From contig JAESTE010000180.1 of the NCBI GenBank assembly GCA_016763735.1, forward strand, positions 1 to 6,319: a DNA stretch of 6,319 bases, read 5' to 3'. Under the pieces are notes generated by a model, which ran no database searches, was not told the DNA's origin, and worked only from the letters and a program-made list of their open reading frames with translations. Positions 1 through 5,743 of this stretch are shown in pieces; the first letter of the stretch is position 1; each line of letters begins with the position of its first letter. The position numbers were made by a program, and so were the translations under genes. Origin of the DNA: Nitrospinaceae bacterium. Lineage in GTDB: Bacteria; Nitrospinota; Nitrospinia; Nitrospinales; VA-1.

Positions 1-410
1 AACCCTAGAAAAAACATTACGATCCCCACCCAGAATCCGTTATTTTCGTGAAAGAAAATTTTGTCGACCTCGTTGTATTGATGCAATATAAAAATAAAGA
101 AGCGCCCTGCCCACAACCCTGTCACCGCCGCTCCCAATGCCGCCAGAACAAGAGTAAAACTTGAGAACGGCATATTCGATACCATTGCGTAAACACCGTA
201 GTAGCTGGACAGACCCAACCCTACCCCAACATTGCGGTCCAGCTTTTCGAGCCACAGTCCGGCAATGGAGCCTATGAGCCAGGAAGTCGTGATGACCATG
301 TAAGTCAGGTAGGCGGAGGATATATTCATCTGCAAAAGGATCAGATAGCAGAATTGTAATGTAGAGAAATACAATCCAGTAAGAAAAGCATAGACAGGAT
401 ATTTAGTCAT
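1..410 (-). CDS. Membrane protein, paralogue of the upstream spermidine-synthase-like protein's membrane half (3' end off window)
   Basis: The frame opens with ATG at 410 and stays open to the window edge, giving 136 residues of a longer protein. It is very hydrophobic, with probable membrane segments near residues 6-28, 33-54, 61-80, 83-110 and from 124 onward. Residues 9-56 align without gaps to residues 14-61 of the preceding gene, sharing FLxG, S, QF, and later T, G, G and L. A later ENNGFWVG (residues 122-129) matches ELIGFAAG (147-154) of that protein. This is the membrane domain seen in fused membrane/spermidine-synthase proteins. The start overlaps the end of the preceding gene by 8 bases, and a strong AGAGGGG ribosome site (minus strand, 421-427) lies 10 bases before the ATG, so translational coupling is likely. 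Whether a soluble enzyme domain follows cannot be seen. The charged IRDF motif of the paralogue is missing. Function is unknown; a partner subunit or transporter-like role is possible. Confidence 0.75.
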   Translation of the reverse strand, partial: MTKYPVYAFLTGLYFSTLQFCYLILLQMNISSAYLTYMVITTSWLIGSIAGLWLEKLDRNVGVGLGLSSYYGVYAMVSNMPFSSFTLVLAALGAAVTGLWAGRFFIFILHQYNEVDKIFFHENNGFWVGIVMFFLG

Positions 411-1944
411 TGTTGAAATACCCCTCTGTTAAATCTCTTATTTTACGACACGGGTCACGATCGACATCGAAATAACGATCTGTAAAGCGATCCAACCCAC
501 GACACAGCACCAGATCAAGATTATCCAGTGCTAACGGAACAGCCTCTGACAAATAAGGCAGAATGTCGACTATTATTTCCAATCCTTCTTCATATTCCTG
601 CGTTGCCTGCCGCATGTCTGCTCCGTTAAAAGGCAGTTGTCGGGAAGCAAACCCAAAACTGCGGTCAGCCTGGTCGCTGTTGATGACCATGACATCATCG
701 AACACTTCAGACAAGGCAGCGACCACACGAGCGGGAGTGCGGTTATTATGCTGCAACGGTCCGCTCAGTTGTACCGCAATGACTCCCTTTGTGGTCAGTC
801 GCGATTTTGCAAGCTGATAAAATTCTTTAGTGTGAAGAATCGCCTCCTGAATCGTGAGAGGGGATGGAATGTCCATGATGATCAAGTCAAACATATCGTC
901 TGTGGTTTTCAGGAAGTGTTTGCCATCGTCAACGATCAGGTTCCAACGGTCGAGCCCTTTGAGTTCCTCTGTCGGAGTAAAAAACTTTTGCCCCGCCAAC
1001 AAAACACCTGCATCGAGTTCCACCGATTGCACGAACTTTGAATGCAGATAAACTTTCGGCACTGAAGAGAGAGTGCCATTGCCGATTATCAGAGTCTTTT
1101 CTGGCTTGATGAGTCGGGCCGGAGTTTCAGCGATGTAATAATTCAAAGCTTCCAGATCAGAAGCATTGAGGTTGAGCAGTCCATCCAGATAAAGATAGAG
1201 TTCTCCATCTCCGTCTTTGATGACTTCGACTTTTTGATACGCAGAATTAATCGTTAAAAGAGTTTCGGCTTCATCGAAATGGTGCTTGTATTCATAAAGC
1301 AGGGCGGTGGTTCGACGATCTACCTGTTCCAGGAAGTTGCTGCTGACAATTGCCAGCAACACAAAAGCCGCGGTCCATGTTTTTTTCTGCAACGCCAGAT
1401 GAATTATGACCGCAAGCAAAGCCCAATAAATGGGGAGAATAAAGTCGACACCTTTATTCCAGCTCATGCCGACAACGGCAAACCCTGCCGCAAAGCCGAT
1501 CAACTCCATGGAATACAGAACTTTCATTTTTTGTATGGCGGATTCTTTGTCAGAGGATTTTCCATGGACCAGCCGAGGTAGAAACACCGCAAAGATGGAA
1601 CTGAAAATCAGGGCGTAGACAAACATCAAAACCACATACAGATATCCATGAAGGTTTAACCGCGCAATTTCTGCCGCGAGCATTCGGTAAGAGAAAGGAA
1701 ATGTCAGATGGAGAAATGCGATGGCAAGAAACGAATTGTGAAAAAATTTCTCAGAAAATTTCAACGATAGGAAATAACCGATGGACAGTCCCAGAAAAAA
1801 CGCGGCAGTCACGAGGATGATAACAACCTCTTCGCCATAAAGAATGGTTACGAAATCGCGGATCATCACAAACTGCGAAATGCTCAGGCACGCCCCCACC
1901 AGAAACAGGAGAAGGGGTTCTCTTAGAATAGAGGTACGGTTCAC
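403..1944 (-). CDS. Membrane-bound spermidine-synthase-like protein (degenerate aminopropyltransferase site)
   Basis: A 513-residue protein with two parts. Residues 1-205 carry about six or seven membrane segments (near 11-28, 38-60, 71-88, 101-124, 145-162, 168-186, 190-205), including the ELIGFAAG helix common in this group. Residues 230-435 have the Rossmann fold of spermidine synthases: AYQKVEV (235-241), LYLDG (251-255), LIIGNG (285-290), VELD (308-311), VDDG (338-341) and MDIPSP (357-362), then EFY (374-376). The SAM-type binding skeleton is kept (E309, D340). Several polyamine-site residues differ: the usual GGGDG is GNGTL, DxxDP is DIPSP, and the Gln after LyLDG is Asn. True spermidine synthesis is therefore doubtful; a different aminopropyl or methyl transfer, or a non-catalytic role, is possible. 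The start is GTG at 1944 because the frame closes upstream with no ATG and no clear ribosome site. It probably sits in the inner membrane with the soluble domain in the cytoplasm. Confidence 0.85.
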   Translation of the reverse strand: MNRTSILREPLLLFLVGACLSISQFVMIRDFVTILYGEEVVIILVTAAFFLGLSIGYFLSLKFSEKFFHNSFLAIAFLHLTFPFSYRMLAAEIARLNLHGYLYVVLMFVYALIFSSIFAVFLPRLVHGKSSDKESAIQKMKVLYSMELIGFAAGFAVVGMSWNKGVDFILPIYWALLAVIIHLALQKKTWTAAFVLLAIVSSNFLEQVDRRTTALLYEYKHHFDEAETLLTINSAYQKVEVIKDGDGELYLYLDGLLNLNASDLEALNYYIAETPARLIKPEKTLIIGNGTLSSVPKVYLHSKFVQSVELDAGVLLAGQKFFTPTEELKGLDRWNLIVDDGKHFLKTTDDMFDLIIMDIPSPLTIQEAILHTKEFYQLAKSRLTTKGVIAVQLSGPLQHNNRTPARVVAALSEVFDDVMVINSDQADRSFGFASRQLPFNGADMRQATQEYEEGLEIIVDILPYLSEAVPLALDNLDLVLCRGLDRFTDRYFDVDRDPCRKIRDLTEGYFNND

Positions 1945-2055
1945 AGATTCAGCCGACTCAGGTTTAAGGCCATGAATATCCCATGGAAGGAATCAAACAA
2001 GGGGATTCTATCAGGAAGAAGAAAATGCTGGAAGAGTATTTAAAGAGAAACTCGC

Positions 2056-3183
2056 TCAGGCAGGCAGTTGGCACATATCCTGATTTTGCGGAATTGATTT
2101 GTTACTACCATTTTGGGAACCGTTTTTCCCATTTCGCTGGCTATAACGAAAAACTTTGCCTTCATAATTGGTGATGATCACTTCCTCTTCAGTATGCTCG
2201 ATGACACTATCAGGTAGTAACCTGACTTTACCGCCGCCGCCTGGAGCATCGATCACAAAATAAGGTACAGCCATGCCCGATGTATGACCCATGAGGTCTT
2301 TCATAATGTCGAGACCTTTTTGCACCGAGGTGCGCAAATGGTCTGTTCCTTCTGTCATATCTGCCTGGTAGATGTAATAAGGCTTGATACGGTTCTTCAA
2401 TAATTTGTGCATCAACTCCTTCATCGTCGCAGAGTCATCGTTGACGCCTTTTAGCAATACGGTTTGACTGCCTAAAGGAATCCCAATATCAGCAAGCATG
2501 GCGCAGGCTTTCTCAACTTCAGGAGTTAATTCGCTAGGATGATTAAAATGCATATTGAAGTACAACGGATGATATTTTTTCAAAATAGAACACAGGTTTT
2601 CAGTGATCCTTGCGGGCAGAGTACCAGGAACGCGAGTGCCGATGCGGATGATCTCCAGATGTGGAGTGGCTCGCAACTCGCCGAGAATACGATCAAGTTC
2701 TTTATCGGGAACAAGAAGTGGGTCTCCGCCTGACATGATCACATCCCGAATTTCTGGATGATTACGAATATACTCAATTCCCTGTCTCAATGTTTCTCGG
2801 GTCACTATTCCAGGGAACCCAATTTTTCGTTTGCGGGTACAGAAACGACAAACAATAGGGCATTGGTTGTTGATCATCAATAAAACACGGTCCGGGTAGC
2901 GGTGAACCAGTTCGGGTACAGGCATATCGCCTTCTTCGTTAAGAGGGTCGGATACTAGATCCTCTTGAACAAAATCATCTAATTCTTCAAGTGTGGGAAC
3001 CACCTGTTTCCATAAAGGATCGTTAGGGCTTTTTATTTGTTCCAGGAAATAGGAATTGATTCGAATAGGATAGTTTTCGCCAACCTCTTCCAGTTTTTTC
3101 CTATATTCATCTGATTCGGGAATAAAAGGAAGGTCTTTAACCTTGACCACACTCTGGCTGAGCTGTTTTTGCCATAATTCCAT
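2056..3183 (-). CDS. kamA: Lysine 2,3-aminomutase (radical SAM, PLP)
   Basis: This 375-residue radical SAM enzyme of the KamA/AblA group converts L-lysine to L-beta-lysine using a 4Fe-4S cluster, SAM and PLP. The cluster motif is CPIVCRFC (C108, C112, C115). SGGDPLL (151-157) is the SAM-binding glycine motif. PYYIYQADM (268-276) supplies D275 and VIDAPGGGGK (310-319) supplies D312 and the PLP lysine K319. The two aspartates match those that hold the lysine side-chain amine in clostridial KamA; glutamate aminomutases carry Lys and Asn there, and EpmB lacks the PGGGGK context, so free lysine is the best substrate. The protein is shorter than the roughly 416-residue clostridial enzyme: after NYEGKVFRYS the tail is a Gly/Asn/Ser-rich stretch without the Cys-x-Cys-x-x-Cys zinc motif. 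Start: ATG at 3183 with AAAGG (3190-3194) 6 bases upstream. It follows the glutaredoxin-like gene by 23 bases, so they are probably co-transcribed. No beta-lysine acetyltransferase (ablB) is visible next to it. Confidence 0.94.
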   Translation of the reverse strand: MELWQKQLSQSVVKVKDLPFIPESDEYRKKLEEVGENYPIRINSYFLEQIKSPNDPLWKQVVPTLEELDDFVQEDLVSDPLNEEGDMPVPELVHRYPDRVLLMINNQCPIVCRFCTRKRKIGFPGIVTRETLRQGIEYIRNHPEIRDVIMSGGDPLLVPDKELDRILGELRATPHLEIIRIGTRVPGTLPARITENLCSILKKYHPLYFNMHFNHPSELTPEVEKACAMLADIGIPLGSQTVLLKGVNDDSATMKELMHKLLKNRIKPYYIYQADMTEGTDHLRTSVQKGLDIMKDLMGHTSGMAVPYFVIDAPGGGGKVRLLPDSVIEHTEEEVIITNYEGKVFRYSQRNGKNGSQNGSNKSIPQNQDMCQLPA

Positions 3184-3206
3184 GAGTTGCCTTTAGTCTG
3201 TGGAAA

Positions 3207-3443
3207 TCAAGAGTTAACAGGATAGGTTTTTTTTAGATAGTCGATGATTTCGTACTCGTCTGCCAAAATTGTATCACCATCAACCAAAACGGGAACGGTG
3301 GTTTGCCCAGATACATCATAAACCTCTTTGCGCTCGGGGTGCGACCAGGGAACATCTATTTTTTCATATTCAATACCCATTTGCGCCATTGCGTCTCTTA
3401 CCATAGAGCAATAACCACAGCCATCTATATTATATAACTTCAT
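3207..3443 (-). CDS. Glutaredoxin-like small redox protein
   Basis: A 78-residue single thioredoxin-fold protein close to the minimum size of glutaredoxins. It starts with the beta strand MKLYNIDG followed by a dithiol active site C9-G-Y-C12. TTVPVLVDG (48-56) contains the expected cis-proline (P51) that faces the active site, and the final helix is DEYEIIDYLKK. This layout fits glutaredoxin/NrdH-type proteins or the N-terminal domain of glutathione S-transferases; the CGYC motif favours disulfide or mixed-disulfide reduction in the cytoplasm. The start is ATG at 3443, with AGGG (3453-3456) 9 bases upstream. It sits 18 bases after the ATP-grasp reading frame and 23 bases before the aminomutase, so it probably belongs to that operon. 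Its partner is unknown: it could reduce an operon enzyme or a thiol product of the neighbouring ligase. Confidence 0.87.
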   Translation of the reverse strand: MKLYNIDGCGYCSMVRDAMAQMGIEYEKIDVPWSHPERKEVYDVSGQTTVPVLVDGDTILADEYEIIDYLKKTYPVNS

Positions 3444-3461
3444 TTAAACTTACCCTAACCC

Positions 3462-3662
3462 TTATAAATTTTTCGTTGCACAAGGGGCCATTATGGCATC
3501 TACCATGCCGTGAATTTTCTTTTTATCCTGAGGGCAAAGAGTCGCCAGAACTCCACCCAGTTGGGCTGATTTGCCGGATACAAAATAATAGGGTGTCAAC
3601 CTCACCCGGCATAACATCGTTTCAATTTGACCTGTGGATGGGTTTAAATACCGGCCCTCCAC
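3462..3662 (-). CDS. C-terminal fragment of the frameshifted ATP-grasp-like protein
   Basis: As an independent gene this would start at GTG 3662 and encode 66 residues, with an AGGG-like site about 8 bases upstream. It is better read as the displaced end of the ATP-grasp-like protein encoded just upstream. The frame is open before the GTG and encodes F-Y-K-G-K-K directly at the point where the upstream frame stops after ILQKF. Joined, the text reads ILQKF-YKGKKVEGRYLN, a natural ATP-grasp strand and loop. The fragment then has CRVRLTPYYFV (residues 18-28), a GGVLATLCP stretch (36-44) and a KKIHGMVDAIMAP segment (48-60). An Arg-rich strand of this kind is typical of the metal- and phosphate-binding end of ATP-grasp enzymes. 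It ends at TAA 18 bases before the glutaredoxin-like gene. As a stand-alone 66-residue protein it resembles no family I know. Confidence 0.6.
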   Translation of the reverse strand: MEGRYLNPSTGQIETMLCRVRLTPYYFVSGKSAQLGGVLATLCPQDKKKIHGMVDAIMAPCATKNL

Positions 3663-3672
3663 CTTTTTCCCT

Positions 3673-3681
3673 TTATAAAAA
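3673..3681 (-). other. Frameshift junction in the ATP-grasp-like gene
   Basis: On the minus strand the zero frame reads AAG TTT TTA TAA (K F L stop). Skipping one T of the five-T run (plus strand AAAAA, 3677-3681) gives AAG TTT TAT AAA GGG, which continues as KFYKG into the downstream frame with no stop until 3462. A one-base insertion in a homopolymer, either a real mutation or a sequencing/assembly error, is the simplest explanation. A programmed +1 shift is possible: a Phe tRNA can re-pair perfectly on the T run. No upstream stimulator is obvious. The -1 direction does not join the two frames. Confidence 0.75.
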
Positions 3682-4854
3682 CTTTTGTAAAATCGAAGGT
3701 TGGTCGGGAAACTGCGCCAAACCTTTCGTCAAGACCTGTTGCCAGACCTCACTCGAAACATCGTGCCCAACAACCACTCCCCGACTGCCCCAAGACTCTG
3801 GCGAAAACCCGGAAGGCTTGACTACCATCTCTCTCTCTTTTTGCGTCATGGGATATAATTCTTCCCACTCCCTTACCGGCACTCCCTTAATTGCCAAATC
3901 TGGAATAACAGCATACGGTGGCAAGGGTCGGGAATCCAGTATCCAGGTTTCCGGGATTAGATGTGATAGAGCGGTAAAAGTTTCGGAACCCAACGCTTTT
4001 TCCCAGTCTGCTTTTAACGCAGGGTGCGAAAACGGGGCAAAACTGAGTTTTTCTTCCAGCCAGGGTTTATAAGGCGGTGTGGTAACCACGCGTCCCTTTT
4101 TCGCGGCATACAACAGCAATTCTGACTTTGGGATATTTTTAAGGTCGAATAACTCGAAGAAGCGGTACAGAACATCGACGCGCAGCCATTTCTCCTCGTG
4201 CATCAAAAAAAGACCTTCTTCTCTGAAACTCAAATCTTTGGGGTGAACCACATAAACCCCTTTTTCCTTTAACAGCGACCCGAGGTACTGCATCTCACTC
4301 AGATAATCTTTCGCTTCATCAGAAACCACAATAGCTACATTCGGGGAAGGTTCCTTGGAGACCGATTCCACCATCTGGTGAAAAAGGGAAGGAATGCCCG
4401 CGCCTGTCATTTCCCATGCAGGATCTTCGTAAAGCGACATGAGGGATGAAGTCAGCCCAAATCCTCCAGGAACCGAGTCCAATTCTGTTACTGCAAACCC
4501 GTTTTCAGTGGGTATAACATCAGGTCTTATGATGCCTGGCAATGCCTGGCGCATTCTTTTCATACGCCCGAAATCTATAAGCTCCTGAGGTTTTCCTGCA
4601 TCGAGATATTCGGCTAACCAAGGGTGAAAATTGCCTTTGGCGCTATCTAAATAGAAACGGTTTAAAACAGAATAAAACTGCAGAAGCTTTGGCCCAAGCT
4701 CATGGAAAAAAGTGGTTTCTTCCTGAGAAAGGAAATAAGGTTCCGGAGAGATTCTCCAAGTGTTTCCAGCATCGGAAGAAGAATCAGAAAACAATCCGGC
4801 CTGCACCAGGGAGGCCTTTATATCGAGACAGGTTTTTTCAGGTTGGGCAATCAT
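3673..4854 (-). CDS. ATP-grasp-like ligase, main part (frame interrupted near its end)
   Basis: This frame encodes 393 residues, ending abruptly at ILQKFL. Joined with the next frame the protein would be about 463 residues. Sequence features resemble circularly permuted ATP-grasp ligases, the fold of glutathionylspermidine-synthase-like enzymes that use ATP to join a carboxylate to an amine. These are a RPDVIPT-GF-TELDSVPGG segment (110-130), which looks like the acidic metal/substrate block; DVLYRFFELFD (227-237); a MVVKPSGF-SWGSRGVVVG block (343-363) with K346 and a Gly-rich loop as the likely nucleotide site; and the terminal SILQKF strand (387-392). There is no signal peptide or membrane segment, so it is probably cytoplasmic. 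The start is ATG at 4854, directly behind a promoter, with no ribosome site. It heads the glutaredoxin/aminomutase operon. The family call is from motif recall and moderately sure; the substrate is unknown. The missing end would remove part of the ATP/metal site unless the frame is restored. Confidence 0.72.
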   Translation of the reverse strand: MIAQPEKTCLDIKASLVQAGLFSDSSSDAGNTWRISPEPYFLSQEETTFFHELGPKLLQFYSVLNRFYLDSAKGNFHPWLAEYLDAGKPQELIDFGRMKRMRQALPGIIRPDVIPTENGFAVTELDSVPGGFGLTSSLMSLYEDPAWEMTGAGIPSLFHQMVESVSKEPSPNVAIVVSDEAKDYLSEMQYLGSLLKEKGVYVVHPKDLSFREEGLFLMHEEKWLRVDVLYRFFELFDLKNIPKSELLLYAAKKGRVVTTPPYKPWLEEKLSFAPFSHPALKADWEKALGSETFTALSHLIPETWILDSRPLPPYAVIPDLAIKGVPVREWEELYPMTQKEREMVVKPSGFSPESWGSRGVVVGHDVSSEVWQQVLTKGLAQFPDQPSILQKFL

Positions 4855-4862
4855 GAAGGTTC

Positions 4863-4891
4863 AGACTAAAAAATAAAACAGCAATTGTCAA
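4863..4891 (-). promoter_or_regulatory. Sigma70-type promoter for the leftward operon
   Basis: On the minus strand a perfect TTGACA (-35, 4886-4891) is followed after exactly 17 bases by TAGTCT (-10, 4863-4868). The -10 keeps the three most conserved positions, T1, A2 and the last T. The spacer is T-rich. Transcription would be expected to begin about 7 bases further on, near 4856, which is only one to three bases before the ATG of the ATP-grasp-like gene. Functional use is inferred from the motifs only. Confidence 0.6.
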
Positions 4892-4906
4892 ATTTTCAAC
4901 TTTTGG

Positions 4907-4935
4907 TTAAACAGGATGATGCTAGATGATACAAT
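4907..4935 (+). promoter_or_regulatory. Possible extended -10 promoter for the LON-domain gene
   Basis: TACAAT (4930-4935) matches the -10 consensus at five of six positions and is preceded by TGA, giving an extended -10 element. The -35 candidate 17 bases upstream (TTAAAC, 4907-4912) is poor. A start near 4942 would leave a leader of about 28 bases before the ATG at 4970. It lies in the same 115-base gap as the leftward promoter, so the two could affect each other. Confidence 0.42.
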
Positions 4936-4969
4936 ATTATTTTTAACTTAAACCGTAGAATATAGCACT

Positions 4970-5650
4970 ATGACAGACCCTCTTCAGACTGGAATGACAA
5001 TACCTGTTTTCCCACTTCCTACAACCGTTTTTTATCCAGGAACACCTTTGCCCCTGCATATCTTCGAGCCGCGTTACCGGCAGATGACCGCCGATGCACT
5101 GGAAGGAAAACGCCAAATAGGGATGGTTCTTTTAAAACCGGACTATGAAGAAGAATATTTTAACAAACCGCAAATATATTCTGTGGGCTGTGTGGGAAAT
5201 ATTGAAAAAGAAATCAAACACCCCGATGGTAAATATAATTTCACCCTGGTCGGACTTCGACGGTTCCGCATCATAAACGAAAAAGAGGGTAAAGCCTATC
5301 GTCAAGCCGAAATCGAATTGCTGGAAGAAAAAAATGAGCAGGATATTATTGAAGATCGACCTAACAAATGCCGGGAAAAACTCATCGAAAATTTTCGTGA
5401 GTTTTTAGATTTCATTCCAGAAGGCAATCCACAAAAAAACGAACCCGACTGGAACCTCGGCACGAAACTCAGTGAATTCATCGATCGGTTCGCTTACCAA
5501 CTCGACCTTTCTCTCGACCAAAAACAAAATTTTCTTGAAGAGCAAGATGTTTTAAAGCGCGCCGAATTCCTGCACTCCTTCCTGAAAATGAAAATCGACC
5601 TGATCCACCTCTCCAAAAATCGATCCACCCACGACCCTCGCCTAAACTAA
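4970..5650 (+). CDS. Stand-alone LON substrate-binding (N-terminal) domain protein
   Basis: A 226-residue protein consisting essentially of the N-terminal substrate-recognition domain of Lon proteases, without the AAA+ or peptidase domains. Residues 10-38 carry the hallmark start: TIPVFPLP, then FYPG, PLPLHIFEPRYRQM. Then follow IGMVLLKP (50-57), VGCVGNIEK (72-80) and NFTLVGLRRFRI (90-101), which are the beta-barrel strands of the domain. The rest (about 115-215) is mostly charged helix, like the helical bundle behind the barrel. No signal peptide is seen, so it is cytoplasmic. Such proteins are thought to bind unfolded or specific proteins, but their role is poorly known. ATG at 4970 is chosen; a second ATG at 4994 lies just before the conserved start, and neither has a strong ribosome site. 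It is transcribed away from the ATP-grasp operon. Confidence 0.92.
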   Translation: MTDPLQTGMTIPVFPLPTTVFYPGTPLPLHIFEPRYRQMTADALEGKRQIGMVLLKPDYEEEYFNKPQIYSVGCVGNIEKEIKHPDGKYNFTLVGLRRFRIINEKEGKAYRQAEIELLEEKNEQDIIEDRPNKCREKLIENFREFLDFIPEGNPQKNEPDWNLGTKLSEFIDRFAYQLDLSLDQKQNFLEEQDVLKRAEFLHSFLKMKIDLIHLSKNRSTHDPRLN

Positions 5651-5671
5651 CGGCGAGCCGCCGCTGGTGAT

Positions 5672-5692
5672 AGGGGCAACAGCCCCTTCTTC
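5672..5692 (+). terminator. GC-rich hairpin downstream of the LON-domain gene
   Basis: AGGGGC (5672-5677) and GCCCCT (5682-5687) form a 6-base stem around an AACA loop, followed by TCTT. The stem is strong but short and the T tract is poor, so this is a possible terminator or attenuating hairpin. Because the stem is symmetric it could also act on the leftward transcript coming from the facing hydrolase gene. Confidence 0.35.
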
Positions 5693-5711
5693 CCCTGGAA
5701 GCGGATAGCTC

Positions 5712-5738
5712 AAGATATCTCAATATCTTTTATTTTAT
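5712..5738 (+). terminator. AT-rich hairpin with T-rich tail
   Basis: AAGATAT (5712-5718) pairs with ATATCTT (5723-5729) across a CTCA loop, followed by TTATTTTAT. The geometry is that of an intrinsic terminator for the rightward LON-domain transcript, 62 bases after its stop codon. The stem has only one G-C pair, so it would be weak alone. On the minus strand no T run follows the hairpin, so it is not expected to end the hydrolase transcript. Confidence 0.42.
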
Positions 5739-5743
5739 GTTTC

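Noticed and set aside
40..255. A 71-codon minus-strand frame near the left edge
   Set aside because: It is out of frame with the membrane protein starting at 410, whose hydrophobic pattern and similarity to its neighbour are much more convincing.
563..1041. Plus-strand open frames (84, 134 and 65 codons) opposite the spermidine-synthase-like gene
   Set aside because: They overlap each other and the well-supported minus-strand gene and show no domain motifs.
2056..3183. EpmB (EF-P lysine aminomutase) identity for the radical SAM gene
   Set aside because: The paired lysine-binding aspartates and the DAPGGGGK motif match free-lysine KamA, and no epmA or efp gene is nearby.
3444..3461. Telomere-like GGGTTAGGGTAAG on the minus strand
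   Set aside because: Only two partial units; the AGGG works simply as the ribosome site of the glutaredoxin-like gene.
3673..3681. Classic -1 slippery heptamer at the ATP-grasp break
   Set aside because: The -1 frame does not join the downstream coding frame; only a +1 (or -2) shift does.
3476..4072. A long plus-strand open frame of 198 codons opposite the ATP-grasp-like gene
   Set aside because: Its translation is rich in Pro, Ser and Cys with no recognisable fold, and the opposite strand has clear protein motifs. It is an antisense shadow.
5478..5723. An 81-codon minus-strand frame across the end of the LON-domain gene
   Set aside because: Arg/Gly-rich shadow translation that overlaps a strongly supported gene and both candidate terminators.
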